In this document: in pieces, positions 20,605 through 33,070 of the stretch
Layout: every line of letters begins with the position of its first letter
How positions within the stretch are numbered: position 1 is the stretch's first letter
DNA from: Bromus sterilis
Lineage: Eukaryota; Streptophyta; Magnoliopsida; Poales; Poaceae
Length of the DNA stretch: 64,000 nt
Assembly (NCBI GenBank): GCA_950022295.1
Contig: OX465599.1
Span: 288,073,501 to 288,137,500 of the forward strand
Direction: 5' to 3'
The notes under the pieces: model-generated
Database searches by the model: none
What the model saw: only the letters and a program-made list of their open reading frames with translations
What the model was told of the DNA's origin: nothing
Made by a program: the position numbers and the translations under genes

Positions 20605-22123
20605 TGATGACCCACAACCGTAAGGGATCTATTGCAGCGTTTTCGATAAGTAAGAGATTCGAACCCAACGAGGAGCAGAAGGTAATAACAAGTGACTTTG
20701 GCAAGGAGATAACTGCAAGCACTGAAAGATAACTTTTTAGGGGTTTTCTTGGTATAGGCAACAGGAAAGTAAAACGAGCAAAGTAAAAGACACTGGAGAG
20801 TAATGAGTGGCCCAATCCTTTCTGAGCAAAGGAGAGGCCTAGCAACTGAACTTATAAAGGCTAAAGTGTTCTTGAGGACACACGGGAGAGGTAGTCATGT
20901 GCTTTTGCCATATTACGTATCGGTACTATGTGCTATGTTGATAAGTGTTGAGTGGGTGGATCTATGCTAGTACACCCTCTAGACTAAGATAAGTGCACTC
21001 TTATGGTTAAACACCTTGCAAGCATCCGCAAATACAAGATAGTAATTAAGGCAAAAGCCTAACCATAGCAATACGATCGGTGATCCATTGTTCCCTTGTG
21101 CAAAAGCGTGCAAACTGGGGTTTAGGTTTCTGTCACTCCGGCAACCCACCGTAAGCATTCTTTGTACACAATGTATTCCCCTAGGTACTTGATAAGGCGA
21201 AGTGTTGAGTGTTCGACTCACACAACACCACTAGGAAAATAACAACACAACTTAAATATCAACCAACACATATTACTTCAACATCATATGACTACTAACA
21301 ACTAGACTTCTCCCATGTCCTCAAGAACTAAACTAACTACTCACAAGACATAAAAGAGATCATGATCAGTGGGGATAAATAGATGATAAACAATCTGGAC
21401 ACAATGATATTTCTCCAACAAAACTCAATAGAATTCACCACAAAGTAGTAATCAACACCGATAGAGTAGAGAGGATAGATAGTACGGATTACAACACGAA
21501 TTGCAATTGTGAGATGAGATTGGATGGAGGTGGAGATGGTGCTGATGATGGGGATGATATTGACGATGATCTCGATGATGCCCGTGACGATGGTGACGAC
21601 GATGGTGACGATCTCCCCTTCCGGGAGGTGATCTCCCCGGCGGAATCTGCCCGCCAGAGATGGCTTTTCTTCTCTGTAGGTTTCCGCCACGGAGCGGCGG
21701 CGGAACTCCGTAAACTCCCCCTTGTTTTAGGGTTTCTGATATATGAGCGATATATAGGCCAAAGGGGGGAGCCGGGAGTGGTCCCAGGGGCCTAGGCGCC
21801 CTCCCGGCGCGGCCAGGGTGGGGGCCGCGCCAGGTGGCTGCCTGGGCACTCTGTGGCCCCCCTCTAGTCGCTCTTTTGCGTGTCTTCGTGATCCTTCTGG
21901 AAAATAGCCTCCGTCGATTTTCAGGTAATTTGGAGGTATTCTTCTTCAGCAACTCAGCGTACACTTTTTACCGCTGAATCCTGCGTCTGCTGCTTCGGCA
22001 CCGGACAGTTGCAAACTGTGTAAAATAGGCCAAAACAACATAAGAATAGCATCATATCATGAAATATATCAATGAATAAGAAAGAATTACTATATAAAAT
22101 AGTGATGCATTTTGGACGTATCA
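20605..22123 (-). repeat. 5' LTR of the intact Athila element (1519 bp)
   Basis: It begins TGATGACCC on the plus strand and ends GACGTATCA. It is about 98% identical to the 3' LTR by eye. Its minus-strand promoter would drive the gag-pol transcript; a TATATA-rich segment lies near 21738-21760. Confidence 0.95.
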
Positions 22124-22708
22124 AGGACCTAGGGGAATACATTGTGTACAAAGAATGCTTACGGTGGGTTGCCGGAGTGACAGAAACTTAAACCCCAGTT
22201 TGCACGCTTTTGCACAAGGGAACAATGGATCATCGATCATATTGCTATGGTTAGGCTTTTGCCTTAATTACTATCTTGTATTTGCGGATGCTTGCAAGAA
22301 GTTTAATCATAAGAGTGCACTTATCTTAGTCTAGAAGGTGTGCTAGCATAGATCCACCCACTCAACACTTATCAACGCAGCACATAGTATCGATACGGAG
22401 TATGGTGAAAGCACGTGACTACCTCTCCCGTCTTTCCTCAAGAACACTTTAGCCTTATTAAGTTCAGTTACCAGGCTTATCCTTTGCTCAAAAGGATTGG
22501 GCCACTTGTTACTCCTCAGTACCTTTTTACTTTGCTTGCTTTTACATTCTTGTTGCTTATACCAAAAATCCCCTAAAAAATTATCTTTTAGTTCCTGTAG
22601 TTATTTCTTTACCAAAGTCACTTACCAATACCTTCTACTCCTCGTTGGGTTCGACACTCTGATTTATCGAAAACACTACAATTGATCCCCTACAGTTAAG
22701 GGTCATCA
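22124..22708 (+). repeat. Plus-strand Athila 5' LTR fragment
   Basis: The sequence enters the LTR in its middle (AGGACCTAGGGGAATAC) and runs to its end at GGGTCATCA. It is oriented opposite to the intact neighbour. The TATCA of the neighbouring LTR end coincides with TATCA in the missing upstream sequence of this LTR, so the two meet at a microhomology. Confidence 0.85.
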
Positions 22709-22720
22709 AGTACTGTTTTC

Positions 22721-22739
22721 TGGCACCGTTTCCAGGGAG
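22721..22739 (+). promoter_or_regulatory. Degenerate primer-binding site
   Basis: TGGCACCGTTTCCAGGGAG is the Athila site with a few substitutions. It lies 12 bases after the LTR end, the same spacing as in the intact element, which marks 22124-22708 as a 5' LTR. Confidence 0.8.
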
Positions 22740-22818
22740 CATAGCGCTATTAGTAAGTGAAGCTGGTAAGAAAGCTTTTATATTTTTGTTTTTATTTTGC
22801 TGTTGCTACTTTTGTCCT

Positions 22819-23478
22819 TATGGACACCTCTACTCTTGGTTCGTTGTTTATGGGGAAACACACCACTACTGTGGTGGTCACTCCCACTCCTACTGAAATT
22901 TTGCCTTATAAAATAAAGTTCAGATTGGTATAAGCTCCTCGATAACTCACATTTGCTTAATTGGCAAGAGCTTATGTCTCTATTTTATACAAAGTTTTAT
23001 CCTCTTCACGAAATTCATCGAGACAGGAACACCATATATAATTTGGCCTCATGACGGAGAGAGCATCGCTCAAGCTTGGGGGAGACTAAAGTCCCTAACA
23101 TTCAAATGTCCTATTCATGGACTCTCCAAAGAAATTATACTTACAAATTTTTATGCCAGGCTCTCTCGTGAGAATAAGGAGATGTTGGATGCCTCCTCTA
23201 GTGGGGTATTCCAAAAAATAAGCGTTGGAGAGAGATGGGATCTCATTGTGAGGATCCACAAGAACACTAAAGACTGGGAAATCGATAAAGCTATTGAACC
23301 CGCTATAAATTATGAGCATGATTACATTGAGAGCTATGTGAAAACTTATTACTTTAATACCTTTTGCTCTAAGATTGGTCTTGATTCCCAGCTTATGATT
23401 GATTTTTGCAAGAACTTTGCTTCTCACATTGACTCTTTTAAAGAAGAGAAGGATCGGTATCATAAACCCTTTAAAGAA
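22819..23478 (+). pseudogene. gag: Athila gag, decayed (part 1)
   Basis: It starts MDTSTLGSLFMG like the intact polyprotein, then loses about 50 codons around 22913 and shifts frame. It is recognisable again as RYKLLDNSH (about 22928) and, after further damage near 23047, as a 99-aa stretch at 23182-23478 equivalent to residues 176-275 of the intact protein. The frame then runs into the inserted solo LTR. It is non-functional. Confidence 0.9.
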
Positions 23479-25180
23479 TGAAGGGTTCGTTGCATAGAAA
23501 ACAAAAAAATTCCTACGGTTGTAACAGCCAAGATCACATCTAGAAGATCACTTGTAACGGTTTGAGAAGGACTCACCCTTGAAGACCAAAAGCTTTAACG
23601 AGAACTATTCTCGTGGGTGATGTAGTCGAACACTCGCCGACCTCAAGGTCGTGATGAAGACTTGACGCCACGAACGGGCAGCGTCTCCGTAGTCGGTCAC
23701 ACGTACAGATCAGTGACGACCTCCGCCCCTTGCTCCAGTTGGGCAGCGGAAGTAGTGGATCCTCGGGAACTCCAGCAGCACTACAACATAGTGGTGGTGG
23801 TGGTAGAGAAGATCTTGAGCAGGGCTTCGCCTAAGCACCGTACTCGTGAAACTAGATCAGCTAGCAAGGGGAGGAAGATGCCAACCAAAGGGCATATGAG
23901 AGATGGAGGAATGAGTGAGTTGTGTGAGGACCTCCACCCATCTATATATAGGAGGAGGGGGAGGCAGCCCCCAAGGGGTAGCACGCCCCAAGAGGTGCCC
24001 CCACCTCTCCCCTCATCATGTGGGTGGACTCTCCACTCACAAAAACAAAGGGTCACACATTATTCCCATAATTTCCATAAATCTCCACTCAAAATTCCAA
24101 GAGTTTTATCACATTAAAACACTTTTAATTATCTTGTTTAATGTCACTCAAATTAATGAACACTTCATTCAATGAGTACTTCATTGATGAACACTTCATT
24201 CAATGAACACATTAACAATTATCCCCTTGCACTATTTTGATATACCGAAACTATTCCAGCAGTTTTATCAAAACAGTCCATGTGCTGTCCAGTATATTCT
24301 CCGGTGTTCCGTATCCACTCAAACGCGTCAACGAATCCTTAAGTGTGTCACCCTACGGTTCGTGAATAAAATGGACATGACAGAGACTCTTCTCCGATCA
24401 ATAATCATCAGAGGGATCTGGAGATCCATGATGACTCCCACTTACTCAACGATGAACTAGTGATCGTGTGAACCATTACTCCGTAACCAATTCCTTTTGT
24501 CTCGCGATATTTTACTTGTCCGAGATCCGATCATTTGGTATCATCCATACCTAGTTCGATCTCGTTACCGACAAGTACTCTTTACTCGTTCCGTGATATA
24601 ACATCCCCGTGAGCCAGTCACGTGCTTGCAAGCGATGTCAATGTGATATCACCGAGAGGGCCCAGAGTATATCTCTCCGTCATCTGGATGGACAAATCCC
24701 ACTCTTGATCCACGAGCCTCAACTAACACTTTCCAAGTACCCAACGACACCTTTATAATCACCCTGTTACGGTGTGACGTTTGATGGAATCAAAGTACTC
24801 TTCCGGTGTCAGTGATTGACGTGATCTCATGGTCTAAGGATTAGGGTTACTTCGTGAAAGTTTGATACAGCAATAGAAACTTTGATGACATGATCGTATT
24901 GCTATAACTACTATGGGTGTATGTTCATCACATTATTCTCCAATGATATGACCTTGTTATTAACGACATCCAATGTCAATGATCAGGAAACCTTGATCAT
25001 CCGTTAATCAACAAGCTAGTATAAAGAGAGACATTACTAGGAACCTTTTCTTTGTTTATTAAACACACATGTATTAACGTTTCCGGTTAACACAATTATA
25101 GCATGAAAATAAACATTTATCATAAACATGGAATAAGATAATAACCACTTTATTATTGCCTCTCGGGCATATTCCCTTCA
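23479..25180 (-). mobile_element. Copia-type solo LTR (1702 bp)
   Basis: The perfect terminal inverted repeat is TGAAGGG...CCCTTCA, with minus-strand start TGAAGGGAATATGCCC, a style typical of Triticeae Copia LTRs. The flanks share AGAA (AGAAT if the terminal T is counted), fitting a 4-5 bp TSD inside the gag of the host Athila copy. A minus-strand TATA box (CTATATATAGAT) lies at about 23940-23951. No internal region is present. Confidence 0.88.
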
Positions 25181-27625
25181 AGAATTACCTGTTACTATAA
25201 ATGTTGTTGACCCTATTCTGCCTGCAGTTATGTATGAAAAGCCCCCTTTTTCCCGCAAGGATAAGGGAGCACTCTTTTGTGACAGGCATAATAAATAAAA
25301 GTGAGAGACGAACCGACGAACCTGAGGACCAGATCAAGGTCGATCCTCAAGTTGCGGTGGTTAAAGATCTAGTTACTAATGATGTTTTAGATTCCAATAT
25401 AAATTTTGTGCTGTTTCAATCAACATTGTCACAACCAAGAATAAAGGCCCAATTTCAGGTACACCAGTTGTATCTGTTAAAATCGGAGATCATAATTATT
25501 ACGGGCTATGCGATTTGGGATCGAGTGCTAGCGCTATTCCCTATTCACTCTATCAGGAGATCATGGGTGAGATTTCACCCTGTGAACTTGAAGAGGTTGA
25601 TGCTACTATTTAGGCCTACCAATGATGTTCAAGTCCTATGTGGAAAGGTAAAATATCCTACCGACTTTCTAGTACTTGGTTCAGTGCAAGATAGTTGTTT
25701 CCCTATTATCTTTGGTAGGCCTTTCCTCAGCACTTGCGGTGTTATAATTGACTGCAAAAAGGTAAAGTTTCTGTTGAATTCAATGGTGAGCCCTATGAAT
25801 TTTACTTTTCTATGTTCTCTAAGCAGCCTCGTGGTACTAATTTACCTAGTGATGATAAAATTATTGAAGATATTGCTTCCATTGCTATTCCTCCTAATGA
25901 TCCTTTGCAACAATATATGGAAGACCACGAGAATGATATGTATATGCAAGAGAGAAATGAGTTAGATGAAATATTCACAAGACAAACTGCTATCCTGAAG
26001 CACAACCTTCCTGTTGAACCTTTAGGAATCCTAGCACAACCAAAAGAAGACCCGGTGTTTGACCTCAAACCACTTCCCTATACGCTCAAGTATGCTTATT
26101 TAGATCAAAATAAAATATATCATGTTATTATCAATGCTAACCTTTCAGGATTTGAAGAAGAGCGATTATTGGAGACACTTCGCAGACACCATGGTGCCCT
26201 GGGCTATACCCTTGATGACCTTAAGGGGATTAGTCCATTGATTTGCCAACACACTATCAATCTCGAGCCTGATGCTAAGCCACTTGTTGATCATCAACGA
26301 CGGCTGAACCCAAGGATGAAGGACGTGGTTAGGACTGAAATTCTCAAGCTTCTAGCCGTAGGTATCATCTATCCTATAGCTGATAGTAGGTGGGTAAGTC
26401 CAGTTCATTGTGTTCCTAAGAAAGGAGGTATGACTGTTGTTCCTAATGATAATAATGAACTAATACTTCAAAGAGTTGTTATTGGATATAGAATGTGTAT
26501 TGATTCCAGGAAGTTGAACAAGGCGACCAGGAAGGACCATTACCCGTTGCCCTTTATCGACCAGATGCTTGAGAGGTTGTCCAAAAACACCCACTTTTGC
26601 TATCTTGACGGGCACTCTGGCTTCTCTCAAATTCACGTTAACATTGCCGACCAAGAGAAGATCACTTTCACATGTCCTTACGGTACCTATGCTTACAGGC
26701 GCATGCCTTTTGGTTTATGCTATGCACCTGCTACTTTTCAGAGATGCATGTCTGCTATTTTTCATGGTTTTTGTGAGGAGATTGTGGAAGTATTCATGGA
26801 CGATTTCTCCGTCTATTGAACTTCCTTTGACCACTGTCTCCACAATCTTAATAAATTTAGTCTTAAACTGGGAGAAGTGCCACTTCATGGTTAACGAAGG
26901 GATCGTTCTTGGTCACAAGATTTCCGAGAGGGGAATTGAAGTGGACAAGGCGAAGATTGAAGCTATTGAAAGGATGCCCTATCCAAGGGACATTAAAGGT
27001 TTTCTCGGTTATGCTGGTTTCTATAGAAGATTTATTAAAGACTTTTCTAAGACCTCGAGACCCCTCACTAATCTTCTCCAGAAGGATGTTCCTTTTGTAT
27101 TTGATGAAGATTGTAAGGAGGCTTTCGAAGTTCTCAAGAAAGCTTTGATAACCGCTCCTATAGTACAACCACCTGATTGGAATTTTCCCTTTGAAATTAT
27201 GTGTGATGCTAGTGATTTTGTTGTTGGAGTTGTTTTAGGACAAAGGGTTGATAAGAAATTGAATGTTATACATTATGCCAACAAAACCCTTGATAGTGCT
27301 CAAAAGAATTATGCTACTACTGAGAAGGAATTCTTAGCAGTAGTGTTTGCTTGTGATAAGTTTAGACCTTATATTGTTGATTCTAAGGTTATTATTCATA
27401 CTGATCATGTTGCTCTTAAGTACCTTATGGCGAAGAAGGATGCCAAACCAAGACTCATCAGGTGGGTACTCCTTCTTCAAGAGTTTGATTTACAGATTAT
27501 TGATAGGAAAGGAGCAGATAATCCGGTGGCGGACAATCTTTCAAGAATGGAAGATATACCGCATGACCCCATCCCAGTCAACGACAGTTTTCCAGATGAA
27601 CAACTTGCCGTTGTAAAAGTACAAT
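25181..27625 (+). pseudogene. pol: Athila protease, RT and RNase H, decayed (part 2)
   Basis: It continues the polyprotein after the solo LTR. A frameshift near 25250 and others in the protease segment destroy the DLGSS active-site frame. The RT is readable in one frame at 25812-26819, including FMDDFSVY, then a TGA and a frameshift at 26817-26840 interrupt it. RNase H is readable to about 27600 (CDASDF). Sequence equivalent to intact residue 1110 is joined to an unrelated LTR at 27626, so the integrase is missing entirely. Confidence 0.92.
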
Positions 27626-27964
27626 TGATACGTCCCAAACGTATCTATAATTTCTGCTTGCTCCATGCATGTTTTGTGTGATATTGCTATGATCCAGATA
27701 CACTTTCATAAACTTTTGATCATATTTGGACTAACTTATTAACTCAGTGCACCATAGTGCTCCAAAAATTCAGGAAAAATCGGATAAAAAATCAGCACAA
27801 CGGAACCTTCCAGAATCACCAAAGTGGGGCCAGAGGGCCACCACCAGGGACCCAGGCGGCCACCTGTCGCGGCCTAGGGTCTGGCCACACCAGGGGGGCG
27901 CCTGGACCCCTGGTGACCCCCTGGCTGCCCCCCTTCGCCTATTTAATCCCCGTGACGCGAAACC
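27626..27964 (+). repeat. 5' part of a plus-strand Athila-type LTR
   Basis: It begins TGATACGTCCCAAACGTATC and includes the GC-rich segment and TATTTAAT promoter region. It is cut at 27964 by a Tat-like LTR and does not resume after it. The preceding five bases are ACAAT. Confidence 0.85.
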
Positions 27965-28528
27965 TGTCGTGGGAAAGTCACGACAGATGTCTGAGGAGTC
28001 GAACTTAACATGTGACCTTTGCTGCGAGGCGATTTCATGGAGAGAGTCGACATTGACAAGAGACTATGCGATTTACCCAGGTTTCAAACCCTCTTTGTCT
28101 CGAGGTAAAATCCTACTCCTGCTTCCTCTTATTATGATTTCTGACTCTCGAAAGAAGAGTCGGTTTAGCTGATTACAAGAGAGTCGATCAAAAACTTACT
28201 CTCGATGAGATCTAGGTTTCGCCGACAAGTGTCTAGTCCTATCTTAGGCTAAGATTGTTCGTTGCCTTGGAATCCATGGACATCAGCTTATAAAGGCGTC
28301 GGGTCCCAGGATTCTGCGAGTCGGACTCCGATACGAGGTGGAGTTATATTCTACTTTACAAATGTGTTAAGTGTTATACAAGGCAAGTCGAATTCCTTCT
28401 ACGGCTTCAATCTTCTTTCCTTGGCGCAACCGGCCTTGGGTCGGGTCTTCTTTTAGCGGGCCTTTCAGTAGGTGAGTCGGCCCATAGACCTAATGCCGAG
28501 TCTGGGATTTAGTCCATCCCCCCCGACA
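27965..28528 (-). repeat. Tat-like 3' LTR (564 bp)
   Basis: The plus-strand ends are TGTCGTGGGAAAG and CCCCCCGACA, giving terminal repeats TGTCG...CGACA. The right side carries a minus-strand purine tract (TTCTGGGGGCTAA), so this is the 3' LTR of a minus-strand element whose interior begins to the right. The left end holds a TGTCGTG...CACGACA hairpin. Confidence 0.75.
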
Positions 28529-28930
28529 TTAGCCCCCAGAATTGGTGTGATGCTTTAGTCTTCATGTGAATCTTCTTGCCTTCATCTTGATGGCCGTCTC
28601 TCTAGCTTGAGCGAACCGACTCTCGTTCTTTTTAGAAGTCCCTTTGGAGAGTCGGTACATATTTTCTTGATCTTCAAAGTATCAATCTTTGTTTGAGCCA
28701 GCTCTTGCAGTCGTACCGACTCATATTCTTCGGTGTTCAAATCCGGTTCTATCTTTCAACAATAGATCCAATTCTTCCGTTTATTTTTTGGAATCTTTTG
28801 AACGGTCATTATCCCGATTCTGGCGGCGTAATCAATGTCCGTTAGATTTGTTTGTGGAAATCGAGGGATTTCCTGCCGTTGGACGTCATCATGCGACTCC
28901 TCGGGTCCTGGGACGACCGCCTTATTCTTA
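28529..28930 (-). mobile_element. 3' internal fragment of a Tat-like element
   Basis: It follows the 3' LTR in the order seen in the element at 1-8016 and includes the start of a plus-strand (antisense) reading frame. It is cut at about 28930, where Athila 3' internal sequence begins. It is too short to show whether the B3-like domain was present. Confidence 0.5.
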
Positions 28931-30017
28931 TTTTGCCTTATGCCTAGCTTAAAGGCGTAAAAGAAAGCGCTTGTTGGGAGGCAACCCAAGATGTTTTTAC
29001 TTCTGTTTTTAGTGGTCTTGATGATTGTTACTATTGTAGCAACATTATGTTATCTTTATTTTCCAAGCTTTGTGCCAAGTATAGCCTCTTACGACAAGGG
29101 AAGTGAAAGTTGTGACATGCTGTCCAGAAAACAGATTCTGTCCTCGTGACGGGAAAAATCAGAGTAAATCACCAGTTCATCTTTTTGAGCTGATTTTTTT
29201 ACACAGCGTGCTCTATACAATCACGGAACTTTCGTATGTTCTGATTTTTTTGATTTGAGTTGCAGAAGTGCCCCTAAAAAATTATTTACTACCTGTTTTT
29301 CTGTTTTTCACAGATTCTGCCACGTTTTATCTCTCCTAACTCTTGCAAACCTTAAGCTTGCTTTTTCTTTGAAAAAACCTTTTGCAAATCTTGAGAAACA
29401 GTAGCTCGTCAAGAATATCTTTATATGCAATGGGGAAAAATTATTTATTAAGGGTACTAACCTCTCTAATCATGTTATGATGAGTTGTGTATGAAGGGAG
29501 TTTTCAAGTGTGCGATGGAAGATGATGAAAGAATATTCGGGAGTGTCAAGCGCTCAAGCTTGGGGATGCCTCCATGAATCCCCAACAAATATTCGAGGAG
29601 ACTCAAGCGTCTAAGCTTGGGTATGCCCCCGTGCATCCCCTTCTCCATCAACAATCATCAGTTCGCCCTTCGTCTCACTACATTTTTATCACTTCATGCG
29701 TTATGTGCTATGCTTGGAGCGTCTCGCTCTTAGGTTTTATTTTTAGTTTTCTTTAGCTTTGCTTGTAGTTCATAAAAAGTTAGATCCCGTCTTACTTTAT
29801 GTGGGAGAGAGACACGCTCCACTTTCAAAATCTAGAACACATCATAGGATTCCTTCATGCCTATCTTTTTATTGTTGTGTGTTCTTTACCTTTTCATAGC
29901 TACTGCCATGTCTAGTTTTAGTCTTAGTTTGTCTGAGCAGGAGCCTTGGCTTTTTTTTACTTTGTTTCTGGAACTCTCTTTAGTTTTCATGTTTATCTTG
30001 TTAAGAGAGTTGGTTGT
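28931..30017 (+). mobile_element. Athila-family 3' internal region (part 1)
   Basis: The segment TGCCTAGCTTAAAGGC...GCGCTTGTTGGGAGGCAACC is the signature found just after pol in Athila elements. It matches the reverse complement of 44750-44900 and 39660-39800. No coding sequence is evident. It is interrupted by a solo LTR and resumes at 31678. Confidence 0.8.
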
Positions 30018-31672
30018 TGATGGCAAGAGAGTGTTAATACTCTTCAAGCCCTCGTTGATTACCCCAAGTGCAGAGATATATAGTGCAGCGACAAGTTTTC
30101 CCTTGGCAAAGATACCAAGGTTTGTCTCCCGTAGGACTCCGAAGGATAAAAGAAGTCGGTAAAGTGAACAATGGCGCCAAGGTTGCTAACTTCACCTGGA
30201 CCTGCACACAGATACAAATAACTTTGCTCCCAACGAGTACAGAGGAGTTGCCAATTCCTCCGGCCTTGCCGTTTACAAAGGATCAACGCAAGAGATAATG
30301 ATCGTGGCAACTGAAAGTAAAGACTGAAAGTAAATTGAGGGTGTAAACAATGATATGAAGATGGACCAAGGTCACGTGATTTTCACTAGTGATGTCTCTC
30401 TCCCAAAAGACGATAAAAATGCTAGCGAGGTAAACAAATCACAGTTGGGCAATTGACAGGATTATGAAGGCACCGCAATGCTAACTATGCTGCAAAGAAA
30501 GGAAGGTCTCAAAATCAATGGGCAGTACGCCAAGGTAAGTAGACCGAAATCCATATGCATCTACTACGAATCATCCACCTTGAGATATCTATCCAGAACA
30601 TCTCGCTGGTATTAAGTTGTGAATCCCACCCAAAGTGTAAACTCAAAGCAACAGACAATTGCATTAAAAGAACTATGCGTAAAGCAAACAATCCTTGCAC
30701 CCACAGGTACAAGCACCGTTGTTTTATCCCTGGTGGCAACATCACATCCCCTAGTCTCATGTTTCTGTCACTCAAGCTAGACATCAAGGGGCTGAACCCA
30801 CAATCGAGCATAACGCTCTCTCTTGGAGTTGCAAATAAAATACTTGGCCAAAGCAAATACTGCAACAGAGAACATGCAAGAATTTACTCAAGAATAAAAT
30901 ATAAAAGAGAAGAACCAAATATATTACTCATCACAATCTGAACATAGTCTCATAATCCATCAGATCCCAACAAACTCAGCATAGCAACAGCAGAAATTAC
31001 ATAGATGCCTCGATCATGTGAGGCAGCTCACGAGGACTCGAAAGTGGAAGCACAAAAGGGGGAGAGATAGATCACATAGCTATTGGTCACGGACCCATGG
31101 TCCAAGGGAAACTACTCACGGTACATATGGGAGGCGTCCATGGCTATGGAGGGTCTCCCGGAGGGGGTAGCTTCTCCCGGCAGGGTGCTGGAGCAGCTTC
31201 TCCAGGCAGCCCCGATCTAGAAACGGCGGCGGCGGCGGAACAGAGGCGAGATCGCAAAAGAGGAGTCCGTCTTAGGGGTTTCCACCCCGAGGGGTAAATA
31301 TAGGCGAAGGGGGGCGTCAAGGGGACCCACCAGGCAGCCAGGAGGCCTCCTGGCGCGACCTAGGGTGGGGCCGCGCCAGGGGCCCTCCTGGCCTCCTGGT
31401 GGTGGCCCTCCTCCGCTCCTTTGGTGTTTCCGGAAGCTTCTGTTGCGCTGATTTTTTTTAATATTTTCCCGAAAATTTTGGAGCACTTTTAATGGCCGGA
31501 AAACCTGAAATACAAAAGCAGCAGAAAACAGAAACTGGCAACTGGGTGCACTGAGTTAATAGGTTAGTCCAAATAGGTTCAAAAGTGTATGAAAGTTCAA
31601 GCAAAACATGGCAAAGTCACACAAAACATGCATGGAACAAGCAGAAATTATAGATACGTTTGGGACGTATCA
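30018..31672 (-). mobile_element. Solo LTR (1655 bp) with perfect TSD
   Basis: The plus-strand left end is TGATGGCAAGAG and the right end is GGGACGTATCA. The duplication GTTGT is at 30013-30017 and 31673-31677. It interrupts the Athila 3' internal region at a point that is uninterrupted in the related copy near 43840. It is the same broad family as the LTRs at 40351-42018 and 62580-64000. Confidence 0.93.
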
Positions 31673-31677
31673 GTTGT

Positions 31678-33070
31678 TGCACTGAGTTGCGTCTTGTCTT
31701 GAGAAGTAGGTAATTGAGGTTGCTATTTAATTCTAGTAGTAACCTGCAATAGTTTTGAGGTATTGATGTGAGTAATGTTTGAACTTTTGGTGTCAAGAGC
31801 TCTAGCCTATTAGTGATAGGTGTCGTATTTTGGGCAATCCGTGTGTATTTCAAAACCTACAAAACTAGTTGAGAACTCTAGCTACTAGATGGATCACTAC
31901 TCTTCTGTGGGGTCGGATATTAGAGTACACTCACGTACCATGAGTCGAGGATGCGCAAGGATAACCAAACCCCCATACACTCCTCCTCGGGGTACTTGTC
32001 TCTTTGTGAACCTCCTCATTAGATTGAGAGTTACTGATAATAAGTGCATGAGTTCTTCGGACTAATGTAAGTATTGAGAGTTGACACTTCCACCTCCTCA
32101 TATTTGCTAGCCTTTCCTGTGCCGTGCATTGCCTCTTCTCACTCCGAGAGTTGGCATCCACCTTCGCCGGTACAAAGAAACCCTTGGCATGATACACTCT
32201 GTCATCATAAACCTCCTTACATCCTTCCTCAAAACAGCCACCATACCTACCTATCAAGGCATTTCCATAGCCTTTCTGAGATATATTTCCATGCAACATA
32301 CACCTCTTCATGACTTGATCTTCATGTCATACATATTCCTGCTACACTGGCAGCGGAATACATTGCATACATCATGATAGCTACATCTTCTTTATGATTT
32401 GAGTACCTTGTAAAGTGTGAAAGATCTTCTATACCCTCTTGTAAATTAGAGTGTTGCCCTGAAGTGAGGAAAAGATCCAAAAGTGGACAAAATAAATGAT
32501 CCCAAAGAGGACAAATGAGAGTTAAATAGAAAGATTCATTGAGGCCACCAAAAAATACAAAAGATAGAAAAAAGAGAAAAAGAAAAAAGAGAGAGAAAGG
32601 GGCAACACTACTATCCTTTTGAAATATCCACACTAGTACTCCCTCTTATCCTTGTACTCCATAGAGATGATCATGCATATAGCTATGTGGGGACCTTCAC
32701 ACTATAGAACTTGGCTTGCATATTCCAAGGATGAGCCTCCTCAAATGAGCTCTAGGTCTTCATGAGCAAGCAAGTTGGATGCACCCCCACTAGTTCCATT
32801 GGAGAGCTTCTCTTAGCTCATATGTGCATCTATTGCATGCCAATCCCTACTCCTCACATCATATCTATCATTTGGCCTTCTCGCTTATGATTGTCCTCAT
32901 TGATGTGATCCTTTCTCACACTTTTTGTCTTCCTCCTCCACCACATTCTCTCTTTGCCATCCTAAGTGTCAACTTTCGTGCTTACGCTCATCCATTGCAT
33001 TAGTGCTCAAAATATCGAAAAGGAGTGGATCAAATTGACTTGTACCTGGCTAGTGGTCTGGGGACGAGTC
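31678..33070 (+). mobile_element. Athila-family 3' internal region (part 2)
   Basis: It continues after the solo LTR (TGCACTGAGTTGCGTC) and runs to GTCTGGGGACGAGTC, just short of the polypurine tract seen in the copy at 39380. It is about the same sequence as the reverse complement of 42360-43850 and as 38322-39066. It is non-coding. Confidence 0.8.

Larger units (their letters stand above)
11959..22123 (-). mobile_element. Structurally intact Athila-lineage Gypsy retrotransposon
   Basis: On the minus strand the order is 5' LTR (20605-22123), PBS, gag-pol (20492-15813), a small third ORF (15475-14969), a long 3' untranslated part, a polypurine tract, and 3' LTR (11959-13476). The RT motif FMDDFSVYG and the TGGCGCCGTTGCCGGGG primer site place it in Athila. 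I count about 33 substitutions between the LTRs over 1518 aligned bases (about 2.2%). At the commonly used grass LTR rate of 1.3e-8 per site per year that suggests an age somewhat under one million years. The five bases on either side (CTACT-side left, AGGAC right) do not match, so no TSD is present. Confidence 0.95.
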
